Source of the DNA: a virus
Virus record (IMG/VR): IMGVR_UViG_3300047444_000577
Location: 34,441 to 98,440 of that record
Direction: 5' to 3' (one strand)
DNA: 64,000 nt
The notes below the pieces were generated by a model. The model was not told where the DNA came from. It worked only from the letters and a program-made list of their open reading frames with translations, and did not search any database. The translations under genes were made by a program, and so were the position numbers. Below, one piece after another: positions 9,459 through 17,460 of this stretch (its first letter is position 1; the number at the start of each line of letters is the position of its first letter).

Positions 9459-10216
9459 CGTCCGGCCTTCCCCGAGTTGCCTGTGCTTCCCGTGTGCGGG
9501 GTGAACGAGGGGAAGGCGTAAGGATTGCCACTCGGAGGCGTCGGCAGGAGGTTCATCGTGACGGACACCTGTCCGCGCTGGGGAACCATGCTCTGCGTCC
9601 AGTGGGTGTACTGCACGTCCAGCTCGGTGATGAACCCGTAGTAGGACAGGCTGGACCCGATGACGGCGTACGCGGGAGTGTTGACCATCGGTCCGGCCGG
9701 GCCCCCCGAAAACGCGCCCTTCTGGAGACCGCTCAGCGCCGTCGCGTCGGCAGCCGTGCCCTGGGCAGGGAGCGTCATCGGTGCCGCGATGCCCGTGATC
9801 TTGTACAGCGACAGCACGTCGTAGGCGACCCCGTACAGCGGGACCTGGATCCGGGCGTCACCGGTCAGTTTCGAGGAGTCCCACAGCTCATAGGTGCGGT
9901 CGAACAGAAGCGTGAAGTTCACGCTCTGCGAAAGCGGCATGAGGAAAACCCCGGACGTCACGTCGTCCGGCACCTGCGAATTAGGGTCCGCGAGAACGTT
10001 GCTGTCCACCGAGTGCGCAACGTTCAGCACACTCGGGTTGTACAGGAAATTGCAGCGGTACCGAACGTTGTTGATCGGCTTCTCCGCAATGATGAAGCCC
10101 CTCGTCAACTTCGGACCGCCGGTCCTACCGTCGTCGTAATTACTGGTGCTTTGTATGAACGGAATCGCGGTAATTCGCGGATCGAAAGGACCGTTGTCCA
10201 TTATGGAACTAGCCAT
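9455..10216 (-). CDS. Tail hub/tape-measure-adjacent structural protein
   Basis: 253 aa, ATG at 10216. It lies exactly between the tape measure and the LysM protein, the place of the protein that links tape measure and hub in many contractile-tail phages. It has beta-rich sequence (VNFTLLFDRTYELWDSS; SYYGFITELDVQYTHWT) and a Gly/Ser/Pro-rich tail. No catalytic motif is seen. The name is from position. Confidence 0.65.
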   Translation of the reverse strand: MASSIMDNGPFDPRITAIPFIQSTSNYDDGRTGGPKLTRGFIIAEKPINNVRYRCNFLYNPSVLNVAHSVDSNVLADPNSQVPDDVTSGVFLMPLSQSVNFTLLFDRTYELWDSSKLTGDARIQVPLYGVAYDVLSLYKITGIAAPMTLPAQGTAADATALSGLQKGAFSGGPAGPMVNTPAYAVIGSSLSYYGFITELDVQYTHWTQSMVPQRGQVSVTMNLLPTPPSGNPYAFPSFTPHTGSTGNSGKAGR

Positions 10217-13200
10217 TAACTCTTTCCTGACGCGATGAGGTTGATCCGCTTGTCCTCGGCGAGTGCCCGCATGAACTGGCTCGCCGCGTCACGGGCTGAC
10301 TGCTGGTCCATCACGCCCTGCACCTGCACAGTGATCGCGCCAGGGTGGAAGTTGAGCGTCGCCGCTCCGCCCTTCGCACCCGCGCCACCGATCCCACCGA
10401 CGATCGGCGAGTTGCTGGCCAGCGCCTTGCGGAACGCCTCGGCCTGGTACTGGGGCAGGATCATCTCGCCCTTGTGGACCCGCGCCGTCTGGTCGACGTC
10501 GATGTTCGTCGAGCCCACCGCGTAACCCTTGTAGGCACCGCCGTTGGACACGGACCTCACGCCGGGGATGTTGGCCAGCGAACCGTAGCGACTCTCCCCG
10601 TAGCGGACACCAGCGATGATGTTGTCGACCGGGTTCCAGATGTTCTTGTGACCAGCGATGGACCACTGACTGAACGTCGAGTCGATCGTCTGCATGACAC
10701 CCTTGGAGGGGTGCCCCGCCTTGGCGTTGGAGTCCCAGTTGTTCTGAGCCCTCGGGTTTCCACCGGACTCGCCCATGGCGATCGTGTTGACGAACGCCTC
10801 ATTCTGCGGGGTGTCCTGGTGCAGGATCCCCAGGGCGGTGGAGATCCAGTTCTTCAGCGACCCGGACGGCATCGCACCGGCCGCCTGGCTACCGTTGCTG
10901 GTGGTCTTGGTCGTGCCCTGATGCGCACCGACACCGGAGCCGACGCTGGCCGAGCCGATGGAGGAGATACCGGCCGCAATCGCGTTGACCTCCTCCGTGG
11001 ACCCGTAAGAACCCGTGTCACCGCCAAAGCCCATGGAGGACAGCCGGTTGGACTTCGACCCCGCCGTGTCGCTGTTGCTGTTGGTCTGGTCGCCCATGCT
11101 TCCGACCGACCCCAGGATCCGCCGAGCGTTGGTGAACTCGCCCGGGGAGAAGGAGCGGATGCGCACGGTAGCACCCGTGTGCGGAGCCTCCAGGCACTTC
11201 CCGTTGCCCACGCACATGACGACGTGGTGGGCCGGATTGCCCACGAACATCAGGTCTCCCGCGCGCACAGCGTTGAGAGGCACCTCAGTGCCAACGCCCT
11301 GCTGCTGCGCGGCCGTACGGGGCAGAGAGACACCGATCTGCTTGAAGATGTACTGAGTCAGGCCAGAGCAGTCGAAGGACGACTGAGGAGAGTTGCCACC
11401 CCACTTGTAGGGCATCCCGAGGAACCTCTTGCCGATCGAGATGACCGCCGACGCGGTCTTACCCGCGCCCTGCGTTCCCGTAGCCACAGAAGCCCCTCCA
11501 GCACCCGTGGCGGTACCGCCAGAGGCACCACCGGGGTTACCGTCACCGGAGGCGTTCGAAGGGTGCGACCGGTCCCACTGCAGACCGAGCGCCTTGAGTT
11601 CGGCAGCCTTCTGCGCCTTCGTCGCATGGGTGTGGTCCTTCTGCCCGTGAAGACCGAAGAGCCAGTCCGCCATACTCGCGTCCAGGAAGGACTTCTTGCT
11701 CTTGGTCAGGTCCCCGCTGTGCGACTTATCCAGGGTGCGCGCGGTGGTGCCACCCGCAGCCGAAGCCGCCAGCGCGGCCCACCCCACCGGACCCGCCGCA
11801 ATGGCAGCGCTCTCCCCCGCGACCGCCGTGCCGGTGACGGCAACACCCTCACTCGCAGCAGTGGCCGCCGACGCTGCCGACCGGGCGGTACGCAACCTGC
11901 CCAGTGCCCCGATGCCCCGCACCGCACCGTACGCACCCAGGCCCGAGGACAGGCTGGACCCAACGAGCGAACCCGCCCCACCGGAGAACCCCAGCGCACT
12001 GTTCGCACCCGTGGCATTGAGCACGCCCTGCAGCGCGGTGGAGAAGTCATCCAGGTACTTCGTCGCCGTCTGCAGACCAGACGTGAAGGAGTCGTTGATG
12101 TTGACGTCCTGGTTGCGCAACGTCCCGGCACGAGTCTGCAGGGTGTTGGCGGTCGAACCACCGATCTGCCACTTGTTCAACTGGTTCAACGCGCTCTTGG
12201 AACCTGCGTCAGCCTTGTTGGCCACACTGGTGTACGCCGTCGCCGAGGAGCCGTGAGTCTGCGCCAGCAGCATCCCGCGCAGCTCGCCCTTGACCAGTTG
12301 GACGGTATTGGGATCCAGGCCCCACGAATTGATCGACTGGTTCAGGCCCGACGCGGGGTCATCCAGCGTCGACGACAACTGCTGCGCGTTCTTGACGTTC
12401 TTCAACTGCGGGAACTGCCGGTAGATCTGCTGGGCAACCTGCCGGGGCGTCTGCTTCTGGCCGCCGACGATGGTGCTGATACCCATCCCGCGCAGCATGT
12501 TGTACGAACCGGCCTGCCACAGGGACGCACTGCCCGCAGCCCGCTGCGCCTGCGACATACCCGGGTTCATGTACCCCGAGGTACCGGTGACGTAGTTCCA
12601 CTGGGTGTTGAACCCCGGGGTGTTGCCCGACAGGCCCTGCCCGGCCAGCGTCCCATAGGCCGACGCGGCGTCCGTGGTGGACTGGGCTGTGTAGTTGTTA
12701 CGAAACGCCTGATTGCGCAGCGCCTGCCACGACGAAGCGGAACCCTGGGCAGCCTGGTAGGCGGTGGTCTGCATGACCACCTGGTCCGGCAGCTTCTGCT
12801 GCCCCCAACTCACCAGGGTCGAGGCAGCGCCTCCCAGGCCGTACGACCTTCCCTGGTTGGCGCGACCACGACCGCCCCAACCACCGTTGTTGGCCCCGCC
12901 ACCACCCTGCGAGCCCCCTGTGAAGGAGGACCCACCACCGTTGGGCGTACCGGAATTACGCGAGCCCCGGGAACGAGTCGGCGCGGTCGACGGAGCATCC
13001 GCACCACCATTCGACCGACCGTGCCCGTAGTTGCTGCTCCCATTCCACACGTCGTTGGCCAGCAGCCCGAAACCACGAGCCCTCGACATCTGCCCGACGC
13101 CAGAAGAGACGCCCTGCAGACCCCTGGTCAGGTCATTGATGGTACGGGTAAGGGACGAGATCGCATCCTGGGCCTTGTTAACCCCGAGGATCGGTCCCGC

Positions 13201-13227
13201 CCCTGCCGTCGTGCTTTCATCCGCCAT
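10216..13227 (-). CDS. Tape measure protein with NlpC/P60 and lytic transglycosylase domains
   Basis: 1003 aa, the longest gene of the tail block and directly after the chaperone frame. Residues 1-590 are low-complexity, Gly/Ser/Ala-rich with short coiled segments. At about 590-700 is an NlpC/P60 peptidase: FDCSGLTQY carries the catalytic Cys and PAHHVVMCVG the His. At about 790-900 is a lytic transglycosylase/lysozyme-like domain with catalytic Glu in MGESGGNP and a following QTIDSTF..W segment. Carrying two wall-cutting activities suits penetration of thick Gram-positive peptidoglycan during DNA entry. Confidence 0.88.
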   Translation of the reverse strand: MADESTTAGAGPILGVNKAQDAISSLTRTINDLTRGLQGVSSGVGQMSRARGFGLLANDVWNGSSNYGHGRSNGGADAPSTAPTRSRGSRNSGTPNGGGSSFTGGSQGGGGANNGGWGGRGRANQGRSYGLGGAASTLVSWGQQKLPDQVVMQTTAYQAAQGSASSWQALRNQAFRNNYTAQSTTDAASAYGTLAGQGLSGNTPGFNTQWNYVTGTSGYMNPGMSQAQRAAGSASLWQAGSYNMLRGMGISTIVGGQKQTPRQVAQQIYRQFPQLKNVKNAQQLSSTLDDPASGLNQSINSWGLDPNTVQLVKGELRGMLLAQTHGSSATAYTSVANKADAGSKSALNQLNKWQIGGSTANTLQTRAGTLRNQDVNINDSFTSGLQTATKYLDDFSTALQGVLNATGANSALGFSGGAGSLVGSSLSSGLGAYGAVRGIGALGRLRTARSAASAATAASEGVAVTGTAVAGESAAIAAGPVGWAALAASAAGGTTARTLDKSHSGDLTKSKKSFLDASMADWLFGLHGQKDHTHATKAQKAAELKALGLQWDRSHPSNASGDGNPGGASGGTATGAGGASVATGTQGAGKTASAVISIGKRFLGMPYKWGGNSPQSSFDCSGLTQYIFKQIGVSLPRTAAQQQGVGTEVPLNAVRAGDLMFVGNPAHHVVMCVGNGKCLEAPHTGATVRIRSFSPGEFTNARRILGSVGSMGDQTNSNSDTAGSKSNRLSSMGFGGDTGSYGSTEEVNAIAAGISSIGSASVGSGVGAHQGTTKTTSNGSQAAGAMPSGSLKNWISTALGILHQDTPQNEAFVNTIAMGESGGNPRAQNNWDSNAKAGHPSKGVMQTIDSTFSQWSIAGHKNIWNPVDNIIAGVRYGESRYGSLANIPGVRSVSNGGAYKGYAVGSTNIDVDQTARVHKGEMILPQYQAEAFRKALASNSPIVGGIGGAGAKGGAATLNFHPGAITVQVQGVMDQQSARDAASQFMRALAEDKRINLIASGKS

Positions 13228-13400
13228 TTTCAGCCTCAGCCACTCGCCTATTTCGCTGCGCCCTGAACCATTCCACCCAGTGCAGACGCTCGCGCACGGA
13301 CAACCGGCGTATTTCGCTGAGGCTCCATGCCGGGCTCAGTTCCACTAGTTGCTCGTATTCGAAATACGTGTCGTGGTAGTTACAGGCCCTGAAACAGATC
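13217..13400 (-). CDS. Frameshift extension of the tail assembly chaperone
   Basis: An open frame in another phase continues past the stop of the 13380-14246 gene and ends inside the tape measure start (AAAATGGCGGATGA). It encodes about 60 residues, charged and rich in aromatic residues (YHDTYFEYEQLVELSPAW; RERLHWVEWFRAQRNRR). It has no convincing start of its own, so it is probably made by ribosomal shifting: the required shift is +1 or -2. Candidate sites are a GGGGG run at 13400-13404 and a UUU-C at 13391-13394. This is the G/G-T chaperone arrangement known before tape measure genes. Confidence 0.6.
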
Positions 13401-14246
13401 CCCCGCACTGATGTACAAGGGGACCTCCTTACCGCACGCTTCATGCGTGAACTTGATGTCATTGTACTGAGGGCCGGGTTGCTTTTGCTCAATGGCATCC
13501 AGGATCGACCGGCGGTCGACGATCCCCAGAGAGCGCGCGAATTCAGCATTGCTGCTGACTGCCGTCTCGGTGCCATTTGCCGTGACGACGGATATCAGAC
13601 ACCGGGAAAGCAGAAGGGTGTCCTGCTCGGACGCGGTGGTGCGCTCGGCGACAGCCAGTACAGCGTCCTGGTCCGAGCCGACGGGGAGCCGGACGAACGC
13701 CTTTCTTCCGTTGCGCAGGGGCACCTCGAAGATGCGCTGGGAGGGGTCGTCCATGCGGCGCACGGGGATCTCGTCGAGCGTGACCGACAGCCGGAACTCC
13801 TCGCCGCAGTGCATGCAGGAGAACTTGTCCCAGACGATCTCGTCGCCGAAGGTGGCGCGCCGGATCTCCAAGAGCAGGTTGTCCCGGTCGCCGAGCAAGA
13901 GGTTGCTGAGCACGGACTGGCTGGCCTGCTGATCGCCGATCGAGACAGTCCCGCAGGCCAGGAGCGTGGAGACGAACTTACCCAAACCGGCCTGCCTGGC
14001 CTTGGCGATGGCTTCCTCGTCTGCGCCGGTCAGTTCGCGAACCTCGGCGTCGTACCGAACTGAGGCGAAGTCCCCACCCGAGACGTAGCCTCCCGGCAGG
14101 CGGAAACTGCCACCTGCCGGGAGGGGGATCTCGGGCTTGACGACCTGTCCCTCCCCGTTCTGCATCGCCGCCGAAATAGCGGCATTGGCGAGACCGGGGT
14201 TCATGAGGGGGTTGGTGTACCCCCCGGTATGAAGGTCGTTAGCCAC
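13380..14246 (-). CDS. Tail assembly chaperone (G-like) / T4 baseplate-type protein
   Basis: 288 aa. It lies between the tail tube and the tape measure, the canonical chaperone position. Residues about 65-115 (a GADEEAIAK.. helix, then GTVSIGDQQ..NLLLGDRDNLLLEIRRATFGDEI) resemble the gp26/gp51-like baseplate and chaperone family of contractile tails. CMHCGEEF near residue 145 is a zinc-knuckle-like pair, with a further Cys in HEACGKE. A downstream frame (13217-13400) is probably fused by frameshifting. The N-terminus contains the recurrent LHT word. Confidence 0.72.
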   Translation of the reverse strand: MANDLHTGGYTNPLMNPGLANAAISAAMQNGEGQVVKPEIPLPAGGSFRLPGGYVSGGDFASVRYDAEVRELTGADEEAIAKARQAGLGKFVSTLLACGTVSIGDQQASQSVLSNLLLGDRDNLLLEIRRATFGDEIVWDKFSCMHCGEEFRLSVTLDEIPVRRMDDPSQRIFEVPLRNGRKAFVRLPVGSDQDAVLAVAERTTASEQDTLLLSRCLISVVTANGTETAVSSNAEFARSLGIVDRRSILDAIEQKQPGPQYNDIKFTHEACGKEVPLYISAGDLFQGL

Positions 14247-14283
14247 GGATAGTGCTCCTAATCGTGTCGTGTTTCGGCGCTAG

Positions 14284-15126
14284 TTAGAAACTAACGTCTT
14301 GCGTTCCCGTACTGGTAGCCAGGGCGAACTCGAACCCTTCGTGGGCCAGGGTCATCTGCTGGACGATGATCGCGTTGGCTCCGGCGTCGAGGTCGGACCA
14401 GGCTATTGCGGTCGGCCACGCGTTCCAGACGCGGAACGAGGCCTTGACCGGCGGGTTCGGAACGGTGACCGGGAAATCCAGGACGTTGATGGTGACCATC
14501 TGCCGGAACTCCGCACCGGGCTTGCCAGTTCCCGTTCCCTGGATGACGGTGAACAACTGCCGCATCCAGTCCATCATCTGCGTGTCGCCGATCGCCATGC
14601 CCTTGGACAGGGTGATCGGAGCGAAGTCGGACTGACCCATTCTGTTACCCCTCCGATTCCTCGGAGTGGGCCGATCATTTCTGTCGGCCTCTTACGCTCT
14701 CGCGCAAGATCGGAACTATATCTTGATCCCGGAGGGATCTCCCGTACATAGTCTCTGAACCTTCCCCATTTGACAGGGGCTCGGCTGCTGATTTTCCCTA
14801 CCCTGATCTTTTCGAACCATCACGCCTAGGCTTTCGCCTTACGTTGTGGTGACCAGGTCTAACAGGACGTTCCAGCAATTCTCGGGATTATCCTGCGCAA
14901 CTTACGCTGCGAGGGCCCAATCGCTCATAGGCATCTTCTGCGTGGTCGTATTCATACCGCCTTCGCGGTATGGAATGACCTCGGTCGTGACGTTGAGGCC
15001 GGACACGGACATGAAGCCCATGCGGGCGAAGCCCTTGATGTCCGGGTGCTGGATCTGCACCTGGAACTTGAAGTTGCGGAGGGGGTCCGTGGCGATGTGC
15101 CCCACGGACGGCGTGACCTTGGCCAT
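14284..15126 (-). CDS. Tail tube protein, gene split by a group I intron
   Basis: Exon 1 is 15126-14929 (66 codons) and exon 2 is 14637-14284 (117 codons plus stop). The joined protein is 183 aa with junction QKMP|GQSDFAP, typical of gp19-like/TIGR02241 tail tube proteins (NTTTQKMPGQSDFAPITLS). Without splicing, exon 1 stops after eight intron-encoded residues. Exon 2 on its own appears as a 118-aa frame starting at a false ATG made by the last two intron bases and the intron's terminal G. The tube lies inside the sheath encoded just upstream. Confidence 0.9.
14638..14928 (-). ncRNA. Group I intron in the tail tube gene (291 nt, no ORF)
   Basis: The intron begins after exon U (GATGCCU|AUGAGCG) and ends in G (GUAACAGAAUG|GGUCAG). 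Core elements are visible on the minus strand in order: AAUUGCUGGAAC, AAUCAGCAGCCGAGCC, GGUUCAGAGACUAUGUACGGG (P7 5' strand GACUAU), AAGAUAUAGUUCC (P7 3' strand AUAGUUC) and GACAGAAAUG. The guide GGGC in AUUGGGCCC can pair with exon GCCU, giving the U.G wobble at the splice site. It closely resembles capsid introns 2 and 3. Confidence 0.9.
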
Positions 15127-15138
15127 GGTTTCTTCTCC

Positions 15139-16677
15139 TTACGAGGTGGACGTGGCGGTGCTGGACGCGCCGCTGTACTGGCCGACCTCGATGACGATGT
15201 ACTCGGCGGGGTTGAGCAGGGCGACGCCGACCTGGACGTTGACCTGGCCGTTCTGCACGGAGGTCGGCGTGTTGTTGGTCGCGTCGCAGATCACGAAGAA
15301 GGCCTGGCTCGGGGTCGACCCGGACAGCACGCCTATCTGCAGGAGCGTCATCAGGTACTGGGTGACGACTGCCGAGACCTGGGACCAGAGGATCTCGTCG
15401 TTGGGCTCGAACACCGCGAAAGCCGTGGTGTCGACCAGCCCCTTCTCGATCATCATCAGAGAGCGCCGGATGGACACGTAGCGGTCCGGCATGCCAGCCG
15501 ACAGGGTCCGTGCGCCGTAGATGACGAACCCCACCCCCGGGAGGCTCTTGATGACGTTGACGCCCGCCACGTTCAGGGAGTCCTGGTCGGTGGAGGAGAA
15601 CCGGAACTGCAGGTCGAGAACACCCCGCAAGGCCGTGTCGGGACCGGCCGGAGGCTTCTGCACACCACGCGAGGCGTCGGTGCGCGCGTACTGGCCCAGC
15701 ACCGCTCCGCCTGGGGGCAGCAGCCTGGCGCTGCCGTTGGCCAGCGTGGCGGGGTCGTTGACGATCAGCCACGGCCCGTAGATGGCCACGTGCGAGGAAG
15801 ACGTCAGTGAACCCGCGCCGGTCGCCTGACCTAGCAGGGTGACAGTGTAGGAGGCCTCGGTGTCCGACGAGGAAGCCTTCGCCCCGTCCACGACCACGAA
15901 CACGTTGCCCTGGGCCTCAGCCCAGGCGATGACAGCGTTCAGGTTGGTCGAGTCGGTGACGCCGGGGAGGTTGAGAACCAGGTTGTCCGTCAGCACACTC
16001 AGGCGCTCGGTCGCGGCAACCAGGTCCACCGAAGCGGTTCCCTCGGTGCCACCGATCAGCGGCGTACCGGTCTGCACGGCCGGGGCGTGGGTGGCGTCCC
16101 ACGCTGTGGTCAGGAGCGACTGGATCTGGATGTACGCCGAGCCCGTCACCGGACTGTTGATCAGCGCGGTCGCGTTGCGGGAGTCGGCCGGGTCCAGGGA
16201 GACGTCGGTGAAGCGCTCCTTTGCGAACGCGCTGGAGGTACCGCCGACGTAGACGACCAGGTCGAAGCGACCGGCCCCCGCAGCACTGGCGACGACGTCG
16301 AGGAAGATCTCGTTGCCCCACGTCCCCGGGGAGATCGCGGAGACCTTGAGGGTGCCCTCTGGGGTGGTCTCGGTGTCCATCAGGGTGACGGTGGCCGTGG
16401 CTGCGTCCGAGGCAGCCGCGCGCACCACGTAGCAGCCGCTGCCACCATTGTTGAAGTACTGGTAGACCGCGAACGGCAACAGGTCAGACGTGTCTCCGAA
16501 GCCGCCGTAGATGGACACGTACTGGGAGAAGGAGGACACCAGGGTCGGTGCCAGTGGCCCGCCCTGCTTGCAGGTGCCGACGAACGCGGCGCTGGACGCA
16601 CCGGGAGTCGTCGCGGCCTGCGCGAGAGGGGTCAGCGTCTCGTTCAGGTAGACGCCTGGCCGCTTGTAAACGGTCAT
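15139..16677 (-). CDS. Tail sheath protein
   Basis: 512 aa. The N-terminus MTVYKRPGVYLNETLTPLAQ is the hallmark of contractile-tail sheath proteins (RPGVYVxE). The C-terminal third has the conserved sheath core: NVIKSLPGVGFVIYGARTL, YVSIRRSLMMIEKGL and FEPNDEILWSQV, then the closing beta strand VQVGVALLNPAEYIVIEVGQ. It forms the contracting outer tube. It lies immediately upstream of the tube gene with only a ribosome-binding spacer (AAGGAG) between them. Confidence 0.95.
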   Translation of the reverse strand: MTVYKRPGVYLNETLTPLAQAATTPGASSAAFVGTCKQGGPLAPTLVSSFSQYVSIYGGFGDTSDLLPFAVYQYFNNGGSGCYVVRAAASDAATATVTLMDTETTPEGTLKVSAISPGTWGNEIFLDVVASAAGAGRFDLVVYVGGTSSAFAKERFTDVSLDPADSRNATALINSPVTGSAYIQIQSLLTTAWDATHAPAVQTGTPLIGGTEGTASVDLVAATERLSVLTDNLVLNLPGVTDSTNLNAVIAWAEAQGNVFVVVDGAKASSSDTEASYTVTLLGQATGAGSLTSSSHVAIYGPWLIVNDPATLANGSARLLPPGGAVLGQYARTDASRGVQKPPAGPDTALRGVLDLQFRFSSTDQDSLNVAGVNVIKSLPGVGFVIYGARTLSAGMPDRYVSIRRSLMMIEKGLVDTTAFAVFEPNDEILWSQVSAVVTQYLMTLLQIGVLSGSTPSQAFFVICDATNNTPTSVQNGQVNVQVGVALLNPAEYIVIEVGQYSGASSTATSTS

Positions 16678-16711
16678 GGATGCTCTTTCCTACTGTGAGA
16701 AATTCCTGGGG

Positions 16712-17368
16712 TTACGAATTCGATTCCAGGTAGGCAGTACCAGATACGTTGTCCGTGTAGTACTCGTGGGTCAGATGGACGGTCTGGACCGCCCCATAGG
16801 CGACAGCCGTTTCGGGGAGCATTTCGCTGGCCACGGAGATCAGGTATTCCCGACGGAACAACCGCTTGCCGTCGCTGTCCCGGGTACTAACCACCTCGGG
16901 GCCGCCGAGAAGGTCGAGCGTGCGGACCGTCCCGTCCTCCGGAATTTCCAGGAAACCGAATCGCGCAGGAATGTAGATTCGCTGCGCGAGCGTGGCTGCC
17001 AGGGAAATGTCGTGCCAGGATTCGCGGGTGTACACGAGGATCCGATAGCGGAGGTTGTACGGGACGGGGTAGTCCATCTGGTACGGCGACTTCGTCACGT
17101 CCCACCCGCTGGCGGCGGGATCCCACCAGGTCGTAGCCCCCTCGGGGGCGTACGGGAGGTACGTCTGGCCACGGTGCTCGCGGTCGTCGGCCTTCTCGAT
17201 CCCAGCGTGCTCGATGACGATCAGCGGAAATGTCTGCTGAGCCAATTCCGATTCGGGCACGCGATAGCGCACCGCGACGGGACGTCCCTCGGGTGCGTTT
17301 GCGTCGGTGACTGTGAGACCGGTGAGTTTCACCTTGACGGCGCGGTCCTCATTGATGAGCCACGGCAT
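16712..17368 (-). CDS. Neck/tail terminator-type structural protein
   Basis: 218 aa, directly upstream of the sheath gene, where tail completion or neck proteins of contractile phages are usually encoded. It is a mixed alpha/beta protein with aromatic-rich stretches (HRGQTYLPYAPEG; MDYPVPYNLRYRILVYTRES). No catalytic motif is seen. The call rests on gene order, not on a recognised family. Confidence 0.6.
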   Translation of the reverse strand: MPWLINEDRAVKVKLTGLTVTDANAPEGRPVAVRYRVPESELAQQTFPLIVIEHAGIEKADDREHRGQTYLPYAPEGATTWWDPAASGWDVTKSPYQMDYPVPYNLRYRILVYTRESWHDISLAATLAQRIYIPARFGFLEIPEDGTVRTLDLLGGPEVVSTRDSDGKRLFRREYLISVASEMLPETAVAYGAVQTVHLTHEYYTDNVSGTAYLESNS

Positions 17369-17460
17369 ACTTGTCGGCCTCGCTCGGGAAACTGATCGGC
17401 TGGTTTGTCCAGCTCAATTAGGATCTCAAGAAGGCCGACCAAGTTTGTAAGCCGCTTGTG

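Noticed and set aside
10345-13266. A 973-codon plus-strand frame opposite the tape measure
   Set aside because: It mirrors a high-GC gene on the other strand, has Arg/Pro-rich composition and no ribosome-binding site; it is a shadow.
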